DNA from: Cercophora sp. LCS_1
Taxonomy: Eukaryota > Ascomycota > Sordariomycetes > Sordariales > Lasiosphaeriaceae
NCBI GenBank assembly: GCA_036250225.1
Contig: JAPZLL010000035.1
Location: forward strand, 248,001 to 312,000
DNA: 64,000 nucleotides
Reading direction: 5' to 3'
A program made the position numbers and the translations under genes. How positions within the stretch are numbered: position 1 is the first letter of the stretch; each line of letters starts with the position of its first letter. This document shows positions 45,501 to 56,300 of this stretch, piece by piece. A model generated the notes under the pieces. It saw only the letters and a list, made by a program, of their open reading frames with translations, did no database searches and was not told the DNA's origin.

Positions 45501-46257
45501 AGCTTGTCGTTGCTTATAATGTTCGTGCACAGAAATTTCCATCGGAAGGGACATTTCTGCCGACCTGAACAATAAAAACAATGTCCTCTGCTTACGAACG
45601 ACGTCACCTCTCCCTCCAGACGCAAATCAATTCTCTTTTGATGTCAAAATCATCAAGTGGCCTCCTTCAGGGTAGGTAAAGAGTCTGATGCCTCTTTCTA
45701 CTCACTGACTTCGCCACAGGACACTGATGATTGGTTTCTGCGGCGAGTTCTTCCCAAAGGAGGAGGACCTCGATTGCCCAGGCAAGTTCTATAACTCGTT
45801 GGGATTCGAAGATCGAGGGAGGCTGTACGTAGATGAGGATTGGGACTTGATCCCCTCGGACCGTGTTGTGAGCTCCTCTTTTGAGCAGGGAGACACCATT
45901 ACTGTGTTTTTGGATCCACCTCCCCCATCTGTTGCACCCCCATCATCGGAGGATCCACCCTTGGGAATACCGAGGAGGACGTGGTACTCGAAGAAACCAA
46001 AGAACTCCAAGACGGGTGTTGAGTTTATATCCGAGGCCAAAGGTGAGTTTACTTCTTTCATTTCCATCTCCTCGGTCTTCTGTTTGCCATAAGGAATTAC
46101 GAGCTAAAGTGCTCTGCCAGATACTGCCAGGCTACTCTCTAGTGATCGGTTCAAGAAGGGGAAGATCTATCCGTGCATTGGGGTAGATGCAGGTTCTGGA
46201 GGCGTTGGGTTGGAAATTGAAGTGGATTTTGGAAACAGCAAGGGGGCAAAGGCATGA
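39518..46257 (+). CDS. Giant membrane-anchored ankyrin-repeat protein with C-terminal SPRY domain
   Basis: Eight exons: 39518-39642, 39696-40195, 40272-41070, 41142-42244, 42296-45472, 45533-45671, 45720-46042 and 46121-46257. All junctions keep the frame, giving about 2,100 aa. A signal-like N-terminus (MGSRTSLSVLWVTGILLAA) is followed by hydrophobic segments: FAMVPLGIITAMTAAIRV, LVLCIAAVAVVLQLGLVTI, LALCLGMAICSYIIG, and the VFGVLAAVAGFILQFIG pair near residue 490. A region of unknown fold follows. Ankyrin repeats occupy roughly residues 1150-1750, for example DIFGWTPLHYTSL, RWDRNPLHVAARDG, RDGLTPLHLAVKKG and NDGRAPLHAAITAR. The last 200 residues are a SPRY domain: ISIGRDIS, FSFDVKIIKWP, LMIGFCGEFF, GDTITVFLD, IYPCIGVDA and GLEIEVDFG. 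Membrane anchor, ankyrin repeats and SPRY suggest a surface or organelle sensor or adaptor. No NACHT or kinase domain is seen. Confidence 0.85.
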
Positions 46258-46507
46258 TCGGAAGTCTTCAATTTTCCCACCATCAACTTGTCGTTTTACA
46301 TTATGGTACCGAAATCGCTGGGACGAGAAATGCGGCAGGATGAAAGCTCAACTGCAACGTTATTCCACTGCACCGTTGCAGCCTAGACCGACCCAACACG
46401 TCGGTTCCATGTCCGGAAAAAGCATGGCAGCTCCTTCCGCAGCACCTCATCTTAAAGGAGCAGCCGCCCCCACCTCGCACTTTACTTTACCTCTCCTCAT
46501 CCTCAAA
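46258..46507. other. Short spacer between the two ankyrin genes
   Basis: About 250 bases. An in-frame upstream extension of the next gene exists, but its ATG at 46508 has the better protein start. Confidence 0.4.
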
Positions 46508-48112
46508 ATGTCGCCCAACTCACCTGACTTTTCCTCCGCCCTAACCTCCTACCTCAAAGAAGGAAACCGCACCGCACTCTCCACCATCCTCCAGGTCCAC
46601 AAATCCAACCAATCCCTCCAAGAAGACGCAATCGCACAATCCCTATTAGAAGCCTCCATTGCCCAAGCCCTCCACCACGCCATCGTCCACAACTACCCCT
46701 CCGACGTCGAAACAATCCTCGACGCAGGCATATCCGCCACAATCCCCCTCCCAACAAACGACCGCCGCGACTATATCTACACTCCCCTCCTCTGCGCATC
46801 CAAACATGGCCGCCGCGATATCGCGCGTCTCCTCTGGGCGCGCGGCGGCCTGGAATTTCATTTCGTCTCAGACGACCCGACGGATCCGTACCGCCACCAT
46901 TCATGCATCGAACTCGCTGCTCGGAACGGCCACGTGGACCTCGTACGGGATTTCCTGCAGCATCCTTGGATGGAGGAGGACTTAGGCTACGCATTGGTGG
47001 GTGCCGTAGAGGGGTGGCACGATGATGTTGTTGCATTGCTTTTGGGCGGGCGCGAGGTTCCCGTCCGGGACATGGGGCGGGTGATGTGGGCTGTGATGGG
47101 TGGGACGTGTAGTCGTGAGGATGTTGACAGGCAGTATAGAACCGTTTGTTTGCTCATTGATGCACTTGGCGATGAACGGTCTGAGGAGTGGCAGGGGAGG
47201 ATCTTCAGCGCGACATCGGGTGGACGGCTAGGTGTTTTGCGGGCGTTGCTAGATCGGGCTGGGGTGGATCCGAATTTTCGGAATGTGAGTGGGATGACGG
47301 CACTGCATCAGTATAAACGCTCTGCTGGGGGTGTGCCGGATGATATCGCGACCGTGAGGCTGTTGTTGGAATATGGGGCGGACCCTGAATTGGGGGATGA
47401 GAGGGGGGAGACGCCCGTGCATTCCATTGCGTTGCATGGGACGCTGGAGGAGTTGAGGCTGCATCTGGGGTATGTACGCGATGTGGATGCTGCGCTGGGG
47501 CTGTGTAACGACGATGGGGAGTCGGTTTTGCACTATGCTGCTGTTGGGAAGGAGACGGAGGTGGTTGAGTTTTTGTTGTTACAGCGTGGGCTGGATGTCA
47601 ACGCGGTGAGTAAGAATGGGTGGACGCCGCTTGTTTGCGCGCTGATGCCCAGTCGGCTTAAGCTCCTGTCGGATGCGGTAGACATGGCTAACGTACTTTT
47701 GCAACATGGTGCAAAGGCGGATACGGTCACGGATGAGAACTGGACCCCTATGCATGCGCTTGCTTCGTGGCCGCCAAGTGGTCCTAACCCCCCTACCTGG
47801 CCTACTGGTCTTGCTATTTGGCCCGGCGACGGCGCAGGGGTCATTCTGCTGGTTGGGGAGCTCATTGCGCGCGGCGCCCGCCTGGACGCGTGCGCCCCTG
47901 TGCTGCGCAATAAATACTTCAATGCTAGCACGGTGTGTGCCATGTGGGGAGCGAGACTGCGGGAGCTTGCGAAAATGCAAGCAATGGGGACGACGCAGGA
48001 GGTACGCGAGGAGGACACGGCGCCGCATATGTGGGCTGATAGGACGGGAAGGAGGGAGGTCTTTGAGGCCATCTTGGACCATTGGACCAAGGGGAAGGAG
48101 ACCACTGAGTGA
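46508..48112 (+). CDS. Ankyrin-repeat protein
   Basis: A single exon of 534 aa from ATG 46508. The chosen start, MSPNSPDFSSALTSYLKEGN, begins a folded helix, whereas the upstream extension is basic and unstructured. Ankyrin repeats run through most of the length. Examples are YIYTPLLCASKHGRRDIARLL, SCIELAARNGHVDLVRDFL, MTALHQYKRS, ERGETPVHSIALHGTLEEL, GESVLHYAAVGKETEVVEFLL and NGWTPLVCALMPS. No other domain is seen. It lies 250 bases downstream of, and in the same direction as, the Ank-SPRY gene, so a shared origin or regulation is possible. Protein binding is the likely role; the partner is unknown. Confidence 0.85.
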   Translation: MSPNSPDFSSALTSYLKEGNRTALSTILQVHKSNQSLQEDAIAQSLLEASIAQALHHAIVHNYPSDVETILDAGISATIPLPTNDRRDYIYTPLLCASKHGRRDIARLLWARGGLEFHFVSDDPTDPYRHHSCIELAARNGHVDLVRDFLQHPWMEEDLGYALVGAVEGWHDDVVALLLGGREVPVRDMGRVMWAVMGGTCSREDVDRQYRTVCLLIDALGDERSEEWQGRIFSATSGGRLGVLRALLDRAGVDPNFRNVSGMTALHQYKRSAGGVPDDIATVRLLLEYGADPELGDERGETPVHSIALHGTLEELRLHLGYVRDVDAALGLCNDDGESVLHYAAVGKETEVVEFLLLQRGLDVNAVSKNGWTPLVCALMPSRLKLLSDAVDMANVLLQHGAKADTVTDENWTPMHALASWPPSGPNPPTWPTGLAIWPGDGAGVILLVGELIARGARLDACAPVLRNKYFNASTVCAMWGARLRELAKMQAMGTTQEVREEDTAPHMWADRTGRREVFEAILDHWTKGKETTE

Positions 48113-48743
48113 TCGAGGTACGTGTCTTGTCCTTTTTGTATTGCTTGAACTATTGTGCAGCAAATAAGTCGCGTTTACAGCCCCGCGACGCAACAACAAG
48201 GTACGTATCTAGCCATAGCATGTAACAGTTGCTTCCGACACCACGGTTCCCAGCTATAAATGTTGGCCAGCGAGATGTCGTACCAAGTGGCGATGGCGCC
48301 TCGCTGATCGCCCGACTCGATGAGGTTGCGAGCGCTCACATACGAGAGATTTTGTGCTTCATCTCAGGTGGGTTGGCATTACATACGCGGTGACCTGCTG
48401 CGTAGTCAAACTGCAGTCAGAGATGGTGCTGGCGCATGTGTCCCCGGAAGAGACCACATGCCACCAGGCAGCCGGGTGAGAGGACTTAATGCTTTACCAT
48501 CCTAGAGTTTTGGAGATACATAATGCAGTTGACTGAACACATTCCATGGCCTGTCACATGTTGATGTTGATACCGCTGAGCATCACCACGGGAACCTGCC
48601 CTCACATTGGAAAGGACGACCCGCCCTTCCAACCAGACCAACTTCGATATTATCCTACTAATGTCGGGCGTATCGAAACTGTCGCTCGTCCCCTCCATGC
48701 CCCACCATGTTCCCGTCGCCAAGTTGAACTAAACTTCTGATCA
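48113..48743. other. Intergenic region, nothing recognised
   Basis: About 630 bases without a gene I can support. Confidence 0.4.
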
Positions 48744-48992
48744 TCAAGCAAACGGCATGATGCAACCGCCCACCTTCCGCAAGACTTTGTATTGCTTTCG
48801 TTCCTCGTCGGTCAATGGCCTATCCCCGTGCTCCACCGACGCCCCTGGTTTTCTCACGTATCCCTCTCTCGCTGTCGACTCCGAAGACCTCCTCACGCTC
48901 TCTGCTCGTTGCACTGTGGTGTTCGAGCTTGCCCTAGTGTTGGGATCGGCCGATGCAGGTAGTTCATTCGTAGGGTTCCTTTCTGACGACAT
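48744..48992 (-). CDS. Small hypothetical protein
   Basis: A frame of 82 aa from ATG 48992. The N-terminus is Ser/Arg/Glu-rich and disordered. The end is a compact segment DRPLTDEERKQYKVLRKVGGC, which looks like a short helix motif rather than random sequence. No family recognised. The ORF may be an exon of a larger gene or spurious. Confidence 0.35.
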   Translation of the reverse strand: MSSERNPTNELPASADPNTRASSNTTVQRAESVRRSSESTAREGYVRKPGASVEHGDRPLTDEERKQYKVLRKVGGCIMPFA

Positions 48993-49695
48993 CTCGGAAT
49001 GGCTATCTTGTTTGCCTTGACAGTAAGTGTTCTCAACAATATGTAATGCTCATAGAAACAGAAATCCGATAAGCAAAACCTGGAAGTGCCGGGAAACGCT
49101 TGGCTTTTATACTTGAAAAGGCGCCGGGTAATATCGACGATAGCGCAGCCGCGTAAATGACGGTTCGTGCGACGTCAAGGCGATTTTGCCGACATGTGAT
49201 TGTTGAGCTACGAGATCCGAACCAGCTGATAGAGCCGACGCGCGGCGAAGCAGCATATCTGCCTTACCACACAGAAATACGGTTTTTCGTGTTGACGCGG
49301 CTAATTGCTTGATGTGGCAGCCAGCACAACTGTTCCTGAATACCTCCCAAGATATTTAGTTGACGACAATCACCTTTCTTCTCGTTATTTCCAGGCTCGC
49401 GAGACTGGTGGTAAGGATGTGACGAGCTTGTATAAGATCTAACTTTCGAGGACGCCGCATCACGACTGGCACGTCGCTGAAACAGGAGGGAACGCTGCTT
49501 CCCAACTTCCCAGGGATTGGTTGGGAGCGTCGGGAAGGTGCAGACTTTCGACCATCACAAGCCCGCGGATGCCCGACCAATGAACGGCCTCGGGCTGTGC
49601 ATGAGCTTGGGGCTGAGCGCAATCCCCGCTCAACACCTCCCAAATGCTCAAATTCAGCTGGACTCGGGCGACAACAAGACACAGCACCAGCGACA
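48993..49695. other. Intergenic region before the third HET gene
   Basis: About 700 bases, no gene or repeat recognised. Confidence 0.4.
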
Positions 49696-52371
49696 ATGTT
49701 GAATTGGCATCAATCTTCCTGCGCCAGTTTCGCTCCCGATATCAGAGCCGTGGACGGCACAGCCTGGTGCGCCAGATGCGAGTCTCTAGCACCGCCGGAC
49801 CCGACGACACACGGTTCCTTGGATCGGCTCTCTGCCAGGCCAGAGCCTGACCCATCTATCAGACTCCACTGGCCAAGCTCTGTCAATTATCTGCCTAGTC
49901 TCAATGAGCAACAGGCCGATGACCCGAGCGAGTCTGATCAGGATGAAGAGACGCAGCAACAACCTGACAACCAGGTTGGGGACGACCGAGGAGCACATGT
50001 CTACCCACCATTGGTAGGCGATGACGGTGTGCGGCTCTTGCTTGTCGCTCGTGGCAAGACAGGAGATCCCGTGCACGCGACTCTCGTAGCTCGTCGTCTC
50101 TGGGACAGGCCACAATTCAAAGCTGTCTCGTATACCTGGGCCACGGAAATAGGCGACACAGTCCGCAGCTCGCAGATATTTCTCGGTTCCCACTGGTTTG
50201 CCCTTCCGGTCACGGTCAACTGCCATGAAGCCTTGGAGTGCTTCCGAAAGGAAGATGAGGACGTCCTTCTCTGGATCGACGCGATCTGCATTGATCAGAG
50301 CAATGACAGCGAGAGGAATCACCAAGTCGGCATGATGGACAGCATTTACGCTGTTGCCCAGGAAGTTCTGGTCTACATTGGAAGATGCGATGAGAGAAGC
50401 TCGATCGCGTTGGACATATTCTCTCACCAACGTTTCACAATCAGCCAAAGGGAGCGTCAGAACTTGCACGAGTTCTTCCAGCGACAATACTTTTCCAGGA
50501 CATGGGTCATCCAGGAGATCGCCAATGCCAGCTCGGCGATTGTGCACTGCGGAGGCCGGAAGATCAACTGGTCACTGTTCACTGAATCAAGATTTCGCGC
50601 CATGGATATGCTCGACAACATACCCCCCTGGATCGTCAAAGTATACATGGCTAGGAGAAAGTTCAGCACTGCCCATCTCTTAGACCTTCTGGTGTATAGT
50701 CGCGATTGCAAAGCGTCAGACCCCAGGGATAAGGTATTCGCCTTGCTCGGTCTCATTCAAGACGCTGCCCTCCACGGCCTCTCGGCTGACTATCACCTGT
50801 CGGTTCGAGAAGTCTATACCGGGATAGCTGCTTTCTTCATGCAAAACAACCACGACTTTCGGGGAATACAGTACTGCCGGGGCGCCCTATTTCCGAGTCC
50901 TTCGCTCGAAAACAGATACAGAATCCCATCTTGGGTGCCGGATTGGTCCAATATACCTTCCAACACGGAAGTTGACAGGATAACTCAGATGGCTTCAAAG
51001 ATTGACGATTTGCAAATTCTGGAACCAGAAACCTGGCGAGACGAAAGCATAGTTGCTGGGCTGCCCCGACCGGAGATTCGTCAAGATACTGGAGCTTTGA
51101 TCTGTCATGTTGCGATCATTCATTTGCCGAAGGACCTGTTCAAAGACAAGAACCGTACGTATCGGACCAAGTATACTCCTCCTTTGCAACAAGACGATGT
51201 TCGGACTCCCAACACAACAGTAACAATTCGTTGCCGGGAATTGACAAACGAGGATTCAAAAACGGCTCTGGCCATCTTCCCTCTTCAACAGCAATGCTAT
51301 CTCATTCGCCCTAGTCGAAATCCACTCACGGGTTCGCCATCACGGTTCGTCGTTGAGTTGGGTGGTCCCAATCCCCAAGTAGAGATTGAGCAAGGAACAT
51401 GGGAAATCGATGGGAGGTGCGATGTTCTCATCTCCAAGGACCTCGCCGCGAGTGTAGATGTCAACGACCCAGGACTTCAGAACGGCCTGAATGGCTTAGC
51501 GCAATTCATCTTCCGTCGCTTTCCACTGGAACCGAAAGAATGGGAAAGAATGATCCGAGTGGAGAATCTCATCGTGAGCAAGCTAAGACTGTTCGGCCCC
51601 ATCGATGAGACACCAGTTTCCAAGCTTTTTGCGTATTCCAACGTGGAACTTCAGGAAGGGTTTGCTTTCTTTCTAAGAGGGGAATCGACTGAATCCGAAA
51701 ACCCGGACCATCGCATCGCCATTTCACGTCGTCTCAAAATCTGGAGCCGCCCCGGCGGATTCGACTCGACAGCAAAGATCGACAAGCAACTCATCCGACA
51801 AAGTTGCATGATGATCGATGTGCATGGACTTGATAGAAGCAGCCTTGGCGGATGGGCCCCGATGGCGGAAGCCTTGCTCAAGAAGATAACGCCAAGGCCG
51901 GTTAGAAGCATCCTGAGCGCATTGTCGGGCTTTGTCTCTCGACACCTCCTTCCGGTCCTCCCATCCGAGCCTCGACACGAAACTGTAGTGTTGAGCAGCA
52001 TGATTCAGGGCTGGAAACAGGAAGCGCTGGAGATTACTGACTGCGATGATTATAACTGGGCACTTGGTCACCGGGGGTTGCGAGAAGTTAGGGCCAAGGT
52101 CCGGCAAGCAGTTACGGTCAAAGACGTTTTCGGCATTTTCAAGGAGTGGAACCACATTCTCATGCGACATCACAGACAAAGGCTCATTTACCAGGAGGAT
52201 AAGTGGGATTGGGAGATGATATACGAATATACAGACTGGGACCGTGAGAAGTTACGTGGCGATAGGCTTTGGGATTTTGAGGACGAGTGGCGGAAACGGC
52301 TCGAGTGGAGGGGGTTCTTAGTTCAGTTTTTGCATAGTCACAGGGGGTTGAAGAGGGTTGAAATAGTTTAG
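49696..52371 (+). CDS. HET-domain protein, HET-6 type
   Basis: A single exon of 891 aa. The start at ATG 49696 was chosen because the product begins MLNWHQSSCASF and then has CARCES, the Cys-containing lead-in seen in this subfamily. Upstream in-frame codons begin with GTG. The HET domain starts near residue 140 with FKAVSYTWATE, then LLWIDAICIDQSNDSERNHQV, DSIYAVAQEVLVYIG and QRQYFSRTWVIQEIA. The ASDPRDKVFALLGL block and a long family-typical C-terminus follow. All conserved HET blocks are present. Probable role in allorecognition and programmed cell death after fusion with a different strain. Confidence 0.9.
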   Translation: MLNWHQSSCASFAPDIRAVDGTAWCARCESLAPPDPTTHGSLDRLSARPEPDPSIRLHWPSSVNYLPSLNEQQADDPSESDQDEETQQQPDNQVGDDRGAHVYPPLVGDDGVRLLLVARGKTGDPVHATLVARRLWDRPQFKAVSYTWATEIGDTVRSSQIFLGSHWFALPVTVNCHEALECFRKEDEDVLLWIDAICIDQSNDSERNHQVGMMDSIYAVAQEVLVYIGRCDERSSIALDIFSHQRFTISQRERQNLHEFFQRQYFSRTWVIQEIANASSAIVHCGGRKINWSLFTESRFRAMDMLDNIPPWIVKVYMARRKFSTAHLLDLLVYSRDCKASDPRDKVFALLGLIQDAALHGLSADYHLSVREVYTGIAAFFMQNNHDFRGIQYCRGALFPSPSLENRYRIPSWVPDWSNIPSNTEVDRITQMASKIDDLQILEPETWRDESIVAGLPRPEIRQDTGALICHVAIIHLPKDLFKDKNRTYRTKYTPPLQQDDVRTPNTTVTIRCRELTNEDSKTALAIFPLQQQCYLIRPSRNPLTGSPSRFVVELGGPNPQVEIEQGTWEIDGRCDVLISKDLAASVDVNDPGLQNGLNGLAQFIFRRFPLEPKEWERMIRVENLIVSKLRLFGPIDETPVSKLFAYSNVELQEGFAFFLRGESTESENPDHRIAISRRLKIWSRPGGFDSTAKIDKQLIRQSCMMIDVHGLDRSSLGGWAPMAEALLKKITPRPVRSILSALSGFVSRHLLPVLPSEPRHETVVLSSMIQGWKQEALEITDCDDYNWALGHRGLREVRAKVRQAVTVKDVFGIFKEWNHILMRHHRQRLIYQEDKWDWEMIYEYTDWDREKLRGDRLWDFEDEWRKRLEWRGFLVQFLHSHRGLKRVEIV

Positions 52372-52783
52372 TAGGAATTGTCGTCAGTTTACCTGATTTC
52401 ATGTTGCTAAGATGAAACGGTGGAGGCCAAGGGCTGATGTATCCCCTTGTACAATACGTTTGCTGTCTTTGTCAGGGTAGAAGACGACTTGAACCCAAAA
52501 AGTGAACTTCGATGAAGTAATATCTTTATGTCGACCGACGAGGAGAAGAAAAACATGCACCGCCAACCACGTACTGGGAAGACAAAACTTCACTAGTACC
52601 AAGACAGCAAAAGACTGTGTCAAGCATGTGGGGGAATGAGGTTTGCGTTGCGAAGGTGCATAATTTCATCGTGTACAAAAGTGGCTCCCATGTGGCAACA
52701 AGCTTTAACCATACCGTTGCCAAACCCAGTCTTCGTAAGGTAATCATGTACACTACACCTATCTAGCAACAAATAAGCATATT
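52372..52783. other. Intergenic region between convergent genes
   Basis: About 410 bases holding the 3' ends of the HET-6-type gene and the Cft2-like gene. No further feature seen. Confidence 0.45.
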
Positions 52784-55752
52784 TTATGCGCCCGCAACCA
52801 CAGCCAGACCCTCGTAAATCTTCCTCCGCACCGAGTGAAACGTCCCGCCGCCCATAGACGGCATGCCCATACCCTGATCCGGCAACTCAACACTCTCAAT
52901 CTCGATCCGCCCTGTTGCCGTCTTTCTAACGGCGACCTGGTCATCAATCACCAGCGTACCCTCTCCCTTGAACTCGGCCTTGTGCCCGCCGTTCAGCATC
53001 GCTCTCCTCAAATCTGCTAGTCTCAAATCGCCAACATGTAGTGGCTGGGCTGCCGACCGTATTGCAGATGCGCGAGTAGAGGGGATGATATCCAACGTGG
53101 GCACGTTCGGCGCCCCTGCCCCGACCATGGTGAGGCTGGATGCCGGAACGACTGCACCGTCCGAGGAGGATCCCTCGATTTTCAGTCGCTTGTTGGCGCC
53201 GTCTTCCTTGTCGTCTTCCTTGATGAGGAATCCGCCTCCGGGAAGGAGTTGACCGGTGACCGTAACGATGCCTAGGCCGCGAACTTTTTGCCACTTGAGT
53301 CTCTTGACAAGTGGATCGGCCAGCTTGACCACCCATGCGTGGGTATCGACCGAGGCATCAACCGTTACGCCGATGGCCGGTGTTAGGACTTCGAGGGCTT
53401 CGTCGCCCGAAGTCCCCAGTTTGGCACCGAGAAGCTTCTTGCAGTCGGCTGCCAGCGTCTTGGTCTCTTCCTCGGCACCGGCGACGAGAACCAGCTTCCG
53501 GGGTTGGATAAGGGGGATGAGCATGTGCAAACTGCGCTTGTCGTGAAGACCCGAAAAGTCGACAAAGGCAACGCGAAGTCGAGCCGGGACGGTGTAGGTT
53601 GTGACAGTGAGCTTGGAGGGTCCGAGGATGGGTTCCTCTTCATCTTCCAGCTCATCGAGCCCGTCGCCTGCCGCGCCATCTACATGAGTTGGCAGATCAT
53701 TCTCATCCACCGAGAGGGCACGTTGGGCATGTGGTCGCTTGGCGTTCGAGTTCTTAGTCGACGAAGCAACATCGTCAAACCTGCGCTTCTTGCCAAGTCG
53801 GTCTTCTTGGTTGTTGTTGTTGACACCTGACGAATCTTGGTCGGGGTCTTCCCGCTCCTCGGCACGGAGGTATTCCTCAGGGCGGATCAGCTCGCCAAAC
53901 TCGTCGTTGCGCTTGCGGCGGATGGCAATGGGAAACATGCGGTCCCTGCCCTTCTTGCCCCTGACATTAAAGTCGTAGACGCCCTTCTTCTTGATCAGGA
54001 TGTTGATGCCGAGATCCTCGTCGTTGAGAACCACCTTTTTGCGACTTGCTTGGCCCAGCGTGGTCGAAACGTTGAGCGCCTTGCCCTGTTGCTCCGTCTC
54101 ATCCTCAGAGTCCGATGACGATTCTGACGAGGCGTCGTCTACCGCATCAGCCGACGCCTCCAGTGCTGCGCCGCCTCCTGTTTGTAGTGTCGCGTGTAGC
54201 TGCCGTTGTGTGGCTAGCCACTGCTGGTATGCGCTAAGTTCGTTGCCCTCTAGCGCTTGTCTGCTAGCCTCGGAGATCTGCAGCTCTTGTCCGCCACCGT
54301 AGACTTGCTCAAATGTTTCCCCGTTGCTGGTTTGTTCCGTCGCCACGCCGTCCTTCCTCTCCTTCCACAAGTCCCACAACACATAGGCAAGAGAAGTCTT
54401 GTTGGTCGTGTTGATGCTTGGCCGCTCGGTCAAAATAACGAGGTTCCTCGCGTCGGATGCAATAGCTCTGAGAACATCCTTGGAGAATCCCCATTCCAAG
54501 CTTGTGTCGCTGGCCAGAATGACTCGTCCCCTGGGTTCCGTGTCTTCCGCCGCTTGCTGAAGGATCTTGTCGACCTGGGCCTTTTTCTCAATGAGTCGAA
54601 GGAATCTAAAGTCAAATGGCCCTGCTTCTTTGGACCCAACCTTCCCGTTCGCCCGCTTGGCGCCGTCGGCAAACACCTCGAATTCTCTGACGATGCTGTC
54701 ATCCATCCACTCCAGCATACTTCGAGCATTCCGCATTGTACTCCCAATGCTGCGCCCTGCTAGATAAACCTTAGACAACCTGAACAGCTCGTTGTCCTTA
54801 GACACCTCTTTGCGCCATGCATGCTCAAGCAGGTAAGCCAACTCAATCACCCGTGCACTCGAGTCAACTGGGATGAGGACTGTACCACCACGGGCAATGC
54901 AAAGCTTGATCGATTCCAGCAGTTGTTCATCTCTCCTTGTGCGAGCTAACGCGGATTCGGGTGTGCGACTGCTACAGACAAGGGCAGTGGGTTTGCGCAG
55001 CTGCTCAATCACCTCAGTCCCGCCAGCCCCATGGCCGCCACCCAGCCAGGCAGCGCCGGAAAACACATTCTCACGTGCTTGGTTCCAATCAACCGCGTAC
55101 ACAATTGACTCCAGCCCATGTTGAATGTGCCAAATAGTTCCTCCGAGTGTGTGTCCCGAGTTATAAGCAGTGATCGTCAGCCCGTTTAGCGGAGGAGAGA
55201 ACGGCGAGGGAAGAGGTTGATGTGGCTGTGAATACTTTAGGGGCTGGATAAGGGAGAAGTATCGCGCGATCTCCTCGGGGGTGGGTGCTTGGAGGAGGAA
55301 GGCATGGTCGGTCGCCGACGCCTGGGAGTAGTTATACGAGACTTCAGCAAGGGAGGTCGCGGGGATCGTGGTCGCGGCAAGCGGGGTGGACGAATAGAGG
55401 TCCTGTGTCAGCGTGCGGCCGAGGTCAATAACTGGTCGCGTTGCGTAGACAGGGATGCGAGTGAAGAGCGGGAAGTGCTTGCAGCAGTGGGCGTAGGCTG
55501 CGATGTGAGCGACGGTCGCATGGGTCAGCAGGATCAGGGAGAGCGTCGGCACTTGTCTACACGACGCGGTCAGTATACAAACTCCATCAAGAAAGATGTC
55601 GCATACTTTTCCAACTCTCTCAGCTTCTCAACGTCAAAGGTCTCGTCCCAGCCGACGTCAATCAGCACCTTGACGCCGCCATCGAGCTCGAGGAGGGATT
55701 GCGAGGCTGTCGACTCCGAGAGGGCGCCCTGCAGGGGGCAAAAACTAAACAT
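52784..55752 (-). CDS. CFT2: Cleavage factor two protein 2 (CPSF100 homologue)
   Basis: Two exons on the minus strand, 55752-55607 and 55556-52784, giving 972 aa. The N-terminal metallo-beta-lactamase fold reads SQSLLELDGGVKVLIDVGWDE, then after splicing KQVPTLSLILLTHATVAHIAAYAH. In active CPSF73 the equivalent motif is HxHxDH; here it is HATVAH, the inactive form expected of CPSF100/Cft2. The beta-CASP region follows with NGLTITAYNSGHTLGGTIWHI, then TALVCSSRTPE and the long C-terminal part with acidic linkers (ASSESSSDSEDETEQ). The protein is a subunit of the nuclear mRNA cleavage and polyadenylation complex. It lies divergent to SEC24, about 550 bases apart. Confidence 0.9.
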
Positions 55753-56300
55753 GGCTTCGTCTTATTCACTACCTGGCCGTACAGATAGTAGCGGCGTGGA
55801 TGGCCTCCATCGATCGATGCGATGGAGTTGCGCAATCGTAAAGTTGGGGCTTGTTGCTTTGCCGAGAACACTCGCTCCTGGAACTTTGGCTTTGTCGCGT
55901 GCAGCTGCCAAGTTCCAAGGTCCAACGCGACGAAGGTCTGGGCTTTGCGCCAGCGGGCGGTGGAGCGGGGCAGAATCGCCCACCATGCAGGTCCCTGCGG
56001 CAAAAGTCCGGAACGACAGCCTGTCAATCCAACGGCCGACCGCACCAGGCCGGCGGCAGTGGTGGGCACCCCTGCCAGAAAAGGACAGCTTCAACAAGCA
56101 ACTGCTCCGTTGCGGTGCCCCGCGAACGATTCCAAGTTTCCAACGCATATTATGAACCTGGCCAATTCCCAGCATCCAAGTCGCCGGTGACAATCGATCG
56201 ACTGACGGCCACAGCATCGAGCACCACACACAACCTTTAAGCAATCCCCGCGACCTCCCTCCCAATCCATACCCGACCGAGCTCGATCGATCGATCCACC
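55753..56300. other. Divergent promoter of CFT2 and SEC24
   Basis: About 550 bases. Upstream GATCGATCGATC-like palindromic repeats lie near 56283-56296, just before the SEC24 start. No gene seen. Confidence 0.4.
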
